Assembly (NCBI RefSeq): GCF_000165425.1
Contig: NW_001799001.1
Span: 1-64,000, forward strand
Source of the DNA: Paramecium tetraurelia
Lineage: Eukaryota > Ciliophora > Oligohymenophorea > Peniculida > Parameciidae
Reading direction: 5' to 3'
DNA: 64,000 nucleotides
The position numbers were made by a program, and so were the translations under genes. The notes below the pieces were generated by a model. The model saw only the letters and a program-made list of their open reading frames with translations, was not told where the DNA came from and made no database searches. Each line of letters starts with the position of its first letter. The stretch's first letter is position 1. Positions 1 through 10,561 of the stretch are shown in pieces.

Positions 1-46
1 ACCCCAAACTCAAACCCAAACCCAAACCCAAACCCAAACCCAAACC
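1..46. repeat. Macronuclear telomere repeat, C-rich strand
   Basis: About seven units of CCCAAA with one CCCCAAA, read from the chromosome end inward. This mix of C3A3 and C4A2 is what Paramecium telomerase adds to macronuclear chromosomes. One unit reads CTCAAA, a single-base variant that fits an error-prone telomerase. The window therefore begins at a physical chromosome end and everything to the right is subtelomeric or internal. Very sure of the telomere; Paramecium is inferred from the repeat together with the genetic code and the tiny introns. Confidence 0.97.
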
Positions 47-805
47 TTTATTTTAATATATGAAGAGAATTTGTTCCACATTATATGTATCTCTCATCAA
101 AGGCTGTAAGATGAACTAAAAATTTTAAAAATTCTATAATTTTCTTTTCCTATGATATTTTAATGAACAGATTTTTTTTAATTTCTTCATATTCATCCAT
201 CGAGTAATTCTGTTCATTAAATTCATGATCCTTCGTTTTTTTGAGAACATTGATAATTCTCTTAATGTTATTGTCTCCAACATTGACCATATATTTCTGA
301 CCAAAAAGCGATTATATTTCTACCTATTATATTTCTTATCCGACTTGCCTTAAATTTAGATCTTATGAAAGAAATTCTAGGCAGTCTTAAATTTTCTCTC
401 TTTTTAATATTTTAATTAGGTTAGGGAAGATTAAATCATCAACAACTTTAGATAAAGCCAAAACCCCATACAATTCTACTTTTTTGTTGCAATTCATTTT
501 CTTTTTTTTTACAAAATAATTCTTAATTTCTATTATTTTATTTAAAGATTTTAAATTATAAACCAAAAACAGTTCGCATATTTTTAAAAGGAAGAATATC
601 AAAATTATTTTGAATATGATTGATTTTAATTATAATTAAACTTGTACAGAGCTTGATCTTTTATGAAAATAGAAATAAAAATACAAAACGAATTATTAAC
701 AATAACAGCACACAATCACCAAGATTTCTAAGTTTAAACAGCAATATTAAAGTTCAATTTCATGAAGGATTTAAATTCGGTGGATCTGCATATTGATTAA
801 CAATC
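47..805. other. Subtelomeric AT-rich sequence, no gene seen
   Basis: Between the telomere repeat and the first recognisable coding remnant. I found no reading frame with protein-like composition on either strand using the ciliate code, only short frames of low complexity. It is the normal spacer next to a Paramecium telomere. Confidence 0.5.
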
Positions 806-1101
806 TTTTTAGATTCATTTATGATTTAAAAGGAAGATTTAAAATTATTTTAATAGATTTTGGCATAATTAAATAAACAAGATAAAAGAAGATATGGATA
901 AACAATTTATAAAAATAAGTAAAGTTTGATAGCTTATAGTTTATAAAAGTTAATTTTCAATATATTATTTCTGCTTTATTATCTATTCATCAAATATTTG
1001 ATGCAGGAAATGTTTTAAGATTAAAAACTAATACGAAATATATTTAAATGATTTATCATCAATACTTTTTCTAATTTAATATGTAAAATAGAATAAAATG
1101 A
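806..1101 (+). pseudogene. Protein kinase remnant with DFG motif
   Basis: With TAA/TAG read as Gln, a frame of about 95 codons stays open to a TGA at 1099-1101. It contains LIDFGII (near 850-870), which has the form of the magnesium-binding DFG motif at the start of a kinase activation segment. The residues after it do not give a clear APE motif and no HRD loop lies upstream in any frame, so only a decayed piece survives. Its place beside the telomere and the coiled-coil piece 700 bp on suggest one broken kinase gene with a coiled-coil tail. Identification rests on one short motif. Confidence 0.4.
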
Positions 1102-1816
1102 TTCTATGATTCAAAAAGGTAGAACTATCGAAAAAATTAATTAGTAGTGGAATCGTTCCAAGAAATAGTAGGATAGAATATTTTCTGATTTAAGGATGAA
1201 GAGATAAGAAAAATAGGAAAAATTAAATTAATAGATTTCTATAATGACCAAAAAATAAGACTATTAATAAATTTAAATAAACTTCACTATAACACTTAAG
1301 TAATGAGGAATTACTTTAAAATATTAATGAAATGATTCTAAACGAAAAAAAAATTTTGGTTTCAGACTCAAGAATTGAGTATTTGAATTCTAAAGATACT
1401 TTATTTAAAAAAAGAGATTGAGAGCAAATTAGAAAATTTAAAATAACACGATCAATAGATATTTAAGAATCTATATATTTTGAAAGATGTATAGAGTAAT
1501 TAATTATGTTATATTTAGATGATAGCCAAATCTAGAGAATTGTTCAATTATCATAATGAATTAAAGGTAGTACAAAAGCAAATTAAGAATAACTAATCTT
1601 GAATAAGATTTAGATGAACTCATAAATTCTCAAAATATATTTATTGTTAAAAGAGTTTACTAAATGAATCAATTCAGAAATTTTAAGAACACTTTACAAA
1701 AATATAAACTTTGGGTAGCAAAATGCAATAAATCCCAGATAATTAACTTATTGCAAACTTAAACACTTAAACAAAAGATTATTAAAATACATTTGAAAAA
1801 GAATTTTCAATAGTTT

Positions 1817-2065
1817 ATGAATTTTTGTGAAATATAAAAAGTTGAGAAAAATTTTGAAACGTTACAATAAGACTATAAGAAATTATAATTAGAGAGTATG
1901 AATATTTTCAATAAATTAGATAAACAATATTAGGAATCAATTGAGAAAGACTACTAATTGGAGATCTAAAAGTAGAATGAGATGACTGAAGAGCTTAAAT
2001 AACTTATAAAAGATACTGAATTTAAACTTAAATAGAAAGAGAGTAATTGTTAAATGAAAAGCTGA
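1817..2065 (+). pseudogene. Coiled-coil fragment, probably part of a decayed gene
   Basis: An 83-codon frame in the ciliate code, rich in Glu, Lys, Gln and Leu with heptad-like spacing (for example the run EEISL-like segments around EIQKQNEMTEELKQL). It ends at TGA 2063-2065. Upstream sequence from about 1,300 has similar composition but is broken into different frames. I read it as the coiled-coil tail of a gene that has lost its frame, possibly the same gene as the DFG fragment at 806-1101. Exact boundaries of the original gene cannot be given. Confidence 0.4.
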
Positions 2066-2446
2066 AATAGGAAATGCTAATAATGTTAATTTTCAATTAA
2101 AATTAAATGACTCGTAAGTTAAAAATGAGAATGAAATAAAATCACTAAATGAAAAGGTAAATTAATTGGAAATGTAATCTTTTTTTTTGCATCTATACTA
2201 GATTGAAATTAAAATGAAAAATAATTTTTGATTAAGAATTTTATTTTCTATCCATTTAAAAACAAAAATTCTTTTCATCTTAAATATTTTTAAGGTAACA
2301 ATTTACTAATATATGTTAAATTAAAAATAGCCAAAATAATGAATTGTTATTAAAGTTTTCCTATTAATCGATGATAAAATAGCAATTCGAGAATAAAATT
2401 TCAATGAATTATTAAAGAGTATTTGCTATTCAATTATTATTTTAGC

Positions 2447-2742
2447 CAATTGGCATCAGGAGATGCGAAAAATTACCATTTCAAGAGCAATTTCCTAAAT
2501 GATGCATAATATTTAGAATCAAAGGAACGACTAAACAATTAGAAGGGCATGAACAGTCTCACATTTAAATGCTGGTCAATTTCCCACTCATGTGATTCAA
2601 TGTATCTTCCTTTTATTAATGCTGCCTAGATTTGGAATGGAGGTGGGCTTTGCAGAAAGAAAAAGTACAGTAACAAAATAATATTACTGATGAATTCTGA
2701 TTTAATTATACAATATTTATAACTTGATTAATAATAATTGAT
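2447..2742 (+). pseudogene. Unidentified coding-like fragment
   Basis: About 100 codons with mixed, protein-like composition and three cysteines, including the stretch INAAQIWNGGGLCRKKK. There is no start codon in a sensible place and the frame drifts into AT-rich low-complexity sequence after about 2,740. I do not recognise a family. It is recorded as a gene remnant because its amino-acid composition differs from the surrounding spacer, and it lies between other decayed pieces. Confidence 0.3.
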
Positions 2743-2984
2743 AACCACCTCAACTGCCTTTAAGATCAAAAATAATTTTTATCCAATCATTTTAACTGTG
2801 AAATTGAAATAAATCAGTATCATTAAATTCATATAGTAGGAAAACTCCATTTTTAATTTATGTCATCCCTAATAAAGCTATACATCTTTCTAATTGATGA
2901 TTTGGGATGTTTTAAATATGTTATTTATAATGATTTTTTAGCCTTCAAGGTTACTCTATTATATCTGTCAATTATTATATTCCT

Positions 2985-3576
2985 TAATTGATAAAATCAT
3001 TTAATATATGGCCTACTTACCTGTATGTAATAATCTTTTATATATAATTTCCTAAATTCTGCTTTTTTATCAATTAAGTAAATGCAGTATCTCTAAGATT
3101 TCTACAAAGGTCCCTGACCCACTTCCTATTCATTGCATTTTTTATTGTAATTCATCTGCAAATTTATACAATCCAGATAATAATTCAGTACTGGATGATC
3201 AGCAAATATGGATTTCTACTATTTTATTTGGATAGAGAAGTGAGGTTAAAGGCAAAACTTTCCCATACTTATTGATTTGCATGAAATACCTTCAGATCTT
3301 TTATAATTTCATTTGTCCAATCTAATGATACATCACATCTTACTTTACCCAGACATCATATACTGATTTACAATTATATTTGAAAAATAAATTACTTTTA
3401 AGAAAATTATGTTTTGGATAAGCATTACTCTTAGATGATTCAACTATTATAATTTCCATCGCCATAAGAGCCTTGCATATAAGCTGAATGAGATTGATAT
3501 AGATGTGATAAATAGAATCTCTGTTTAGAGATAATACCAAATATATAAAAATGTCAAATGTGGAACTTGAGCACAA
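2985..3576 (-). pseudogene. Unidentified minus-strand gene or remnant
   Basis: Two coding-like blocks on the minus strand. The upstream one (3292-3576) starts at ATG, has a hydrophobic first third and is 94 codons long to TGA. The lower one (about 2,990-3,190) includes EVGQGPLQKSQRYCIYLIDK and is clearly not random AT sequence. I could not join them: no GTA...TAG/AAG intron of normal size restores one frame. The gene is either broken or has an intron arrangement I cannot resolve. No family recognised. Confidence 0.35.
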
Positions 3577-4592
3577 TTTAGCTGATATACGGATAAATTA
3601 TCTCTCGACTGATTTGTTTGAATTTAGAATTGATAGGTGCTTAAGCATTTATAAATGGCACTCTGTTTACAAAAATTGACTCAGATAGTGGCCAATATTA
3701 CTTGGAATTTCATGTAAGTGAAACCTTCTCATAAAGTTTGAAATACTAATGAGTCATTTTTTTTGAGAAATGTAATGAAGTATTAGCGAAATTCAAACAA
3801 TGAGAATACATTAAAATATTTTTGGATCTATTTATTTAATTCTTGATTGGTCAGGGGATTTAAAAAATGTTGGAATAGGAAATGTAGATTAAGAATTTTA
3901 TAAGATTCCAGTAATGATGATAACCTAGAAAAGAGTAGATTTAAAAGTGAATATAGGTTTTGGCAAATCAAAAGTAAGAAGGAAGAATATTCAATTTTGG
4001 AAGTCTTGGTTGAATGGAACAGGTATATTTCACCAGATGGAAATGAAGGAATTACAACTTGAGAGTATCTCTAGATTTCGAATATTCATAAAATGACTCC
4101 TTAAAACACAGAACCTATTAACTAAATTTTCTTAAATCTTCTAAACGTTTATAAGTCTGATAATTAATTGAAGCAAAACAAAGTAAGGGAAATTAATAGT
4201 TATTTCTATCAAAAAGGTCAGAGGAGGAGTAATTCTTTCAATATGCTTATATCAAAGTCGAAAAATGAAGTGGTTCTGGATTTATAAATCTTGAAAATTT
4301 AATCAAGAAGTAGTCGATCATTAAGTTAAGTTTTTCTTTTCCTTTTTCTTTCTAAGTGTCAATTACAAATTAATTTATCTTTCTCTTCTCTCTAATTCTA
4401 GCCTCTCTCCTTATTTTTCTGAAAGTCTTAAGCTTTTGAATTTGTCAATATTAAATCATATATTAACAATTTCGTGATCCTTGGAAAGATTTATCCTCAA
4501 AATAATGGTTTTGATCAAATATATTAAATAATTACAATCATATGCTAAAAGTAAAATGCTTCTTTATTAAAATTGTTTTTATATACAATTTA
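3577..4592. other. Subtelomeric spacer with scattered ORF fragments
   Basis: Short frames occur on both strands, for example a plus-strand frame near 3,850-4,080 and a minus-strand frame ending near 4,243, but none has a start codon, a recognisable domain and a TGA stop together. Treated as decayed or non-coding sequence. Confidence 0.35.
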
Positions 4593-5735
4593 TCAAACCG
4601 GCATTAAGATGATATTGTTTTCCTTTGAAGTCTCAATTTGCTTGGCAACAACCCTATCAACTATCAACATGTAGGCTATTGAGATTAAATCATTCACATC
4701 CCACAAGATCTGGGCACTAATTATTAATCTTTTATTCTTATCTACTATGTTTTGCATCACGTCGTATCTTTGAGCTCCTCAATAACTTAATCAAAAGATT
4801 TCAAAATAGGTTATCCCCTGATAATCCTAATATTAATCTAATTTTTTAATTCTCTAATTGCTCACATATTTAGATTCATTTTAAAAATCAATATATTACT
4901 TCATCTTTAAAGTCCCACTTTAAAATTACTTGAGAAAGTATGTCTCATTAGCAATACTATTAGCTTTCCTCAATACTCTTATTATATTATTAGATTTCAA
5001 GTTTTCTGATCAAATACTCCAAAAGAGCTTAGTTTCAACGCTGAATACAAAACCTATTTTAATCTGAGCCAATCCTTTTGTTACATCTCTTCTACCTAAC
5101 CACTTAATTTATTGAGCTGCTCTGAATCAAGATTTATCTCATATTCTAACACTCTCAGTCATGATGCCCTTTGATTAAATCAGATTTATCTTAACATACT
5201 TGCTATACTCCAACAATTTATCAATATTAAGTAATATCTAATCCTTCCCCTTCTAAAAGTTGCCAAAAATTGAAAATTATTGGATATATAGCCACATGAA
5301 AATCATTACTCAAGAATCATGATTCTAATAGTTAGGTTTATTTCAAATCAGAAAACTATACAATCTCTAGAAAATAATATTGCACATATCTTACTAAAAC
5401 AATTTTTATCTTTATTTTATTTGTTATATTGCCTGTAATCAAATATTTGACCACATTTGTTTCCCATTAGATTCATCTTATCTCTTCTTCTTGTTCCTTA
5501 ATTAAATTTGTCCTAATTTTGATTTCTTAGATTACTTGTATCCTTTTGAATTTCCTAATTCCTATTTTTTTACCAGACCTCAAACTAAACCTAAAGCTAG
5601 GGGTGACCTAGTAATTTTATCCGTATTGGATAGATAACTCTTCAAGAATGAAGAAATATACTTAACTCTCTATCACGCTTTGAACACTGTTAGCTTTGAA
5701 TTCACCCAAATCCTCTAAGGCTCTATAGAAAGAGT
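4593..5735 (-). pseudogene. Unidentified minus-strand gene with several in-frame TGA
   Basis: Coding-like segments run down the minus strand from about 5,735 to a TGA at 4593-4595. They include DSFYRALEDLGEF at the upstream end, FWQLLEGEGLDI in the middle, a helical Glu/Leu-rich stretch (RVLEYEINLDSEQL) and a C-terminal block ending ENNIILMPV. One frame is kept over long distances but is cut by at least three TGA codons, and other joins need frame changes that no normal Paramecium intron supplies. I read it as a recent pseudogene. The family is unknown. Less decayed than the pieces nearer the telomere. Confidence 0.4.
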
Positions 5736-6214
5736 CAAATAATCAGATAAATTAGCTTAAGAGATATGCTAAAGTAAATTCTTATTCTATTTTCTCCATA
5801 ATAAAACAACAAAATTAATAATAGGTATAAACATTGTGATGATGTAACTAATTTGATAATAATGAAAAGATCGAATATATTTATACCAGCTAGTGATGAT
5901 GAATTGATGTATATATGTACAAATATCAAAATACATCTCTATTTTATGGATGATCAATATTGTTGTAAATCTTAACTCTTAAAGAAAAATGATTAAATCA
6001 AAACATTTTCCCTAAGATAGGACATTTTGATATGAGAATAATAAACAAATTGATTTGTAATCTTTTAAGGAAAAAGTGTGAGTTATTGTAAAATACCAAT
6101 CACAAAATGTAATAGAAAACATAATATTTATAGCACGAATCAAAATTATTAAGTCATAAAGTGAATAAACTTTTATAACAGAAAGTAATAAAATTAGGAA
6201 AAAATCTACAAAAA

Positions 6215-7143
6215 TCAAGAAAATAGATCAAGATTGGTTTGTTTCTTAGTTAAAATTTTTATTACAAAATCCTCTTTGACAGTTAATACTGGGGCTGAAT
6301 TGGATTTATAGATTCTTTTCTTATCCAATTTTAATTTTAAAGTTTTTTGGGCAACTTTAAATTCATTAATGTTCCATCTTAACACTTTAGTAATTGAAAT
6401 AATTTCCATAACTAATGCCAGTAAGAGGATCTATATTATTAATCCAATAAAGAAACTAAGTACAATTCCAATGATGCATGCAATAATAAAATTCTCATTT
6501 TCGTATATTATAACTCCGAGGGTAATCCCTAATCCATATAAAAAAAGGCTTAGTATTAAAAAGCTTAGCAAACAATATTTTTAATTTTTCGGAATTCTTA
6601 ACAGCTATGAAAATTCGTATTTTTATTCAAATTATACTTCACAATCAAAGGATTTTTTGCATAACTCACAAAAGACCTAAAGCATAAGTAGAAACCTACT
6701 CTATTTGCTGCTATTTCGTCAATTTTGTGATTTCTTAATAGCCAGGTTTTTAAGCAATCCTCATGAACATACTGAATAGAACCTTTGCATTCACATGGCT
6801 TAATAAATGCATTCATTTGACCATCCTCTAAGCATATTCTACATATCAGCTTATCAGTATTAATCTAATCAAAAATATAACTTACTTCAGCATGCTATAG
6901 ATGTAATTAACCTTTTTATGCTTAATTGTTCAAATACATTTTGACTTTTTTCACAGTCTAAGGATTAAGATTGACATGAATACTCTTGTTTTAAGTATCC
7001 TAGAAAAAGAACTGTAATTACTTTAACAACAATAGTTTGCATTAACATTTTTTGAGACTCAATTCTTGGAACAAAAAGTATCTAGCCAGTTTAAAATCCC
7101 AATTCAATTAAATCCTATTCCAAAGTATTATGCTATTATCCAT
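6215..7143 (-). CDS. RINGv (RING-CH/MARCH-type) membrane E3 ubiquitin ligase
   Basis: Predicted 294-residue protein; start ATG at 7143, TGA at 6215. Two introns (21 and 23 bp, GTA...TAG) restore a complete RINGv zinc finger: C-x2-C (ICRIC), C-x-C (PCECKGS), H-x2-C (HEDCLKTW), then C-x2-C (FCELCKKSF). The second intron sits inside the finger; without it the last cysteine pair is lost. Two hydrophobic segments follow, then a basic C-terminal tail. This order is that of MARCH-type ligases, which put ubiquitin on membrane proteins in the endomembrane system. The residues before the finger are not conserved, so the start is the least sure part. Confidence 0.85.
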
Positions 7144-7255
7144 TGTTTTCGCTCTAATCTAGAGATTATTACTTAACAAAGACTCTATTTTTATGGCAAA
7201 ATTACATATATTATTTTATATCATAATATAAGTGAATAAGTATTCCTTTTTAAAA

Positions 7256-8735
7256 TCAAACTCTTTTAAAAAACATATCAATAAATTCTAAATATTCAAT
7301 TTCTCCATCGTAATCTCTATCAACTTCACTAATTAATAAGGAGCAATATTCCTTAGTGATGTACTTATAATTCTCTAGCTTAGATAAAATTTCCCATAAG
7401 TTTTCATTGGAAATTTTGCCTTTGTTATTCAAATCAAACATTTTAAAGGTTTTATATATTCTTTCTTCATCCACAAATACCCTTTTTTCTAATATCTAAT
7501 TCATAAAATCTAATATGAATTTAATTCGGCTATACCTAAATAATTAATGGTTCCATCTTCAGTCTAAATATATTTAAGTAACTTAAGAATTTCTTCATAT
7601 TCTTGATGTTTTTCAAGGGATTTTTAAATTAAATCAATTTTGATAAATCCACTACCTGTAGTGTCTAATTAATCAAAGATTATTCTTAGATTGTCAGCAA
7701 ATCCTTATTTGACTTAATCAGCAACATACCCCCTCATAATCTAAGTTAAAAATTTGTTACTTTTTAGAGAAAATTATTTTGAGTAAGCAATTTTAACTTG
7801 GAAAAGTTTAAGTCCAAAGTTTCTTCCTCTTCAGAAAATTATTAATTCATCCATAAATGTTTTTAAATCTAAAATATTTCGTATCTTTTATCTTGTGGTT
7901 TTAAGATTTTTTCAATGAGATCAGAGACAATTCCTTTTGTTTTTATTTGAATTTTATTATCTTGAATATTCTTATAAATTTCATTCTCATCTTTTCCATC
8001 AAAAGGCAATTCACCTGTAAGCAGTACATGCAAAATGACTCCGGATGCCCATATTTCACTCTTCTCTGTCAATTTTCCATTAAATATTTCTGGAGCTGTA
8101 AAATATAACTTAGAAAAATAGTTGATTTTATACTTTTCCTTATCGAGAGGTTTCAATAATTTGATTATTTGATTTCTTGAGATAATCATCAACATATATG
8201 AGTTAAAATCCAAGATCGATTAATTTGATATCAAGATTATTTATATCTCTATTAATGAAATGGAATGATTCAGGCTAGCAAATAAACTTTGTTAATTACT
8301 CTTAAATCCCTTTAACAAATTGCAGACCTATGTGCAATATTGAGAGAATTTATGATTTATTAAAATAGATATCTTGCCTCGCTTTATTTAAGATAATATC
8401 TCAATAAAATCTTTTCAAACAATGATCCTCCATCACAATATCTAAGTTATCTTTAGTCTTTACTCTAAAACAAAATAAAGGTTTTTATCATCCTCAAATA
8501 ATTCAATCAACCTCGTAATATTTTCATGATTCTAAATTCATTCAAATTTTACTAAATATCGCATTTAGTTAATTTCCTATTTGAATCTAGAATGATTGAT
8601 AACTTTAGTTTTTGGCACAACTCTAACAGTTCGAATTTAACCATCCTTTTTTTTCTCTTTGTATTTAATCACCAGACCATATTTTGAAGGACCTAATGAC
8701 TTAGATATCATATTTCGACATTACTTTTCTTCCAT
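7256..8735 (-). pseudogene. Calcium-dependent protein kinase (CDPK), decayed
   Basis: Order is that of a CDPK: glycine loop (GPSKYGLV), kinase lobes with YCDGGSLFEK, IDLGF in place of DFG, TAPEIF in place of APE, then a linker and EF-hands ending at TGA 7256. At least four frame changes and in-frame TGAs separate these pieces and no intron of normal form repairs them. Key residues are also gone: the ATP-anchoring Lys is Arg (VRVVPK), and the HRD loop reads QRDLR in one frame. The last EF-hand (EVDRDYDGEIEYLEF) still looks intact. I conclude a recent pseudogene; the family assignment is firm. Confidence 0.82.
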
Positions 8736-8816
8736 CTATTTCATAACGATCCTTCAATTTGTTTTATTTACTCCATGCAAACCATAAATTAGATAAATTT
8801 AACATAAATATTATTT

Positions 8817-9428
8817 TCACATTAGGACTAAAAATATATTGCAAACAAAAAATAGTAGAAATGAAAGCAGAAACAGTTAAAATTCTATTATATTGCCTTC
8901 GCCGATGCATTTTCCCACCCAAGGACAATGATGATCATAACCTCTAACACAAATGTCACATTCATAACAATGATGGGTTCCTAATTCTTTTTTGAGTTTG
9001 CATGGTTAACATGATTCTTGATTATATAAAATCGATACTCTCAGTTCTTGTAACTTCTGTTAATGTAAAATTGACTCCAGGGTTTTTTAGAAAAACTCTT
9101 AGAAAACTTACTTCCAATATTAAGCCACTGAGTATAGATGCTAAACTAGCCCAGATACCAGATTTGAGGTATATAGTAGTACTAATAAAATACGTTCCCA
9201 CTATTATAGAAACCATCACACATAGACTCAAAGGCCCTAGAGATATCAAAATGGCATACAGTGAGGACCTATCGTTATTTATGGTTGACCATCAGAAAAT
9301 TTAAACATAAAGGTATTTCCAAAATGTGGCTTAAATGGTTGGTCATTTTCTACTTCAAGGATACCATTTGTCTCTTCTTTTTGTATCTAACATGATTCCT
9401 CTTGAAAGAATGCTTCTTATTATTTCAT
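8817..9428 (-). CDS. DHHC-type palmitoyltransferase
   Basis: Predicted 188-residue protein, ATG at 9428, TGA at 8817. The zinc-finger core is plain: SCQPCKLKK, THHCYECDIC, then GYDHHCPWVGKC with the catalytic DHHC cysteine. It is preceded by IGPHWP and two hydrophobic segments, as in ciliate ZDHHC proteins, which S-acylate proteins at membranes. Two introns are needed: 23 bp (GTA...TAG) that creates IGPHWP, and 22 bp ending AAG that joins the membrane part to the finger. Length divides by three after splicing. It ends soon after the finger with one hydrophobic segment, so the usual last membrane span and TTxE motif are missing; the end may be truncated next to the broken kinase gene. Confidence 0.8.
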
Positions 9429-9468
9429 CCTCTTAGTCGATTTTACAATAATTATAAATAAATAATAT

Positions 9469-9844
9469 TCAAATCATTGCTGGATTTATCTAATTAAGAA
9501 ATAATTAGGTCTGATCTATGCATTGCTAGGCCTATTCCGTTAATTCCTCATTCATCATTCCTAATTCTACTACTTGATCAATCAATTTTTGATTGATTTC
9601 TTCCAATCTTTAAAATGTATTTGGTAACATGCTCTTTGATTCAACTAATAATTCATTCTATGATAGAATGGAGAATTTTTACTTGTTTCTTTAATTTTAA
9701 TGCATTTTCTTCATTATCTTCGATCCCTTATATAGCATTTTCAAATAATTGAATTTCATTTTTGTATGCTAAGTATTCTTTTTAAATTCTTTTGGATGCT
9801 GCCATCAATACTTTGATCTTTTTCTCTAAAGGTGCTTCAGCCAT
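9469..9844 (-). CDS. TBCA: Tubulin-specific chaperone A (tubulin folding cofactor A)
   Basis: Predicted 116 residues, the usual size of cofactor A. A 25-bp GTA...TAG intron in the middle gives KKQNELLVESKSMLP, which lines up with the KKQAEILQESRMMIP region of animal TBCA, and the N-terminal part has the same position of KKIKVL...RIQKEYLAYKNEI. The fold is a three-helix coiled bundle that holds beta-tubulin during folding. The start is ATG 9844, with an AT-rich leader. A short extra C-terminal stretch ends at TGA 9469. The assignment rests on sequence pattern and length. Confidence 0.8.
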
Positions 9845-9991
9845 TTTAATTAATTTAATTATTTATGTATTCCTTTTAGTTAAATAGAGCACCTTCTGAA
9901 ATTATCATAAAATTTCTTTTATAATTTTTATAATCAATTCTGTTAAATTATTACTTCCCTTATTTGTATTATATATAAAATTTCATTTAAT

Positions 9992-10543
9992 ATGAAACGA
10001 AAGTACAACAAACTCTTTAAAACTGAGGTAGAATCAGATGCTTTTGGAGACCTTGAGACATTTCAAGACTTCGAATCAAAGTTAAAAACTTTTATTGATA
10101 ATTCTTCAAAATTCACTAAAGGGAAATAGAAAGTGTAAATTAAAGAATCAATTTCATAAACCGATTTAGACTTTTAATCTATTTTGTTAGATAAAATTAT
10201 AAGAAAATCAATGACTAAAAAAGACCTCAAAACAAAATATATAGATGTTTGTTCAGAATTTGGGATTGATTATTATCAATTACTTAAGCTCGAAACTCTA
10301 GAATTGAAATAAAATTATGCGATCCAATGTGCTACTAAGTCAATATCTAAAAGTTTAGAGACTTTGTTAGCCAAGTATAAACAGGAAAAGAACGAACCTT
10401 CTGTTCCAAATAGCAGTAAACAATTAGATCTGTATGGGTGGATGAAGGTGAAATCTCAATATAAGAAACTCAAGAAAATCCTACAATATGCTCTAGTAGA
10501 GCTTGTTTAATAAAATTCTAATCAGGATAAAGTAATTATTTGA
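9992..10543 (+). CDS. Hypothetical protein, 183 residues
   Basis: One open frame without introns from ATG 9992 to TGA 10541-10543 in the ciliate code. The protein is lysine- and leucine-rich, mostly helical by composition, with an acidic first fifth and a C-terminal part (YGWMKVKSQYKKLKKILQYALVELV) that looks like one long helix. No signal peptide, membrane segment or zinc ligands. It stops only 18 bp before the next start on the same strand. Family not recognised. Confidence 0.7.
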
Positions 10544-10561
10544 TAGTTATGTAAGATTAAA

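Noticed and set aside
9002-9304. Plus-strand 100-codon frame opposite the DHHC gene
   Set aside because: It is the antisense shadow of the membrane part of the DHHC gene, which has clear zinc-finger motifs on the minus strand.
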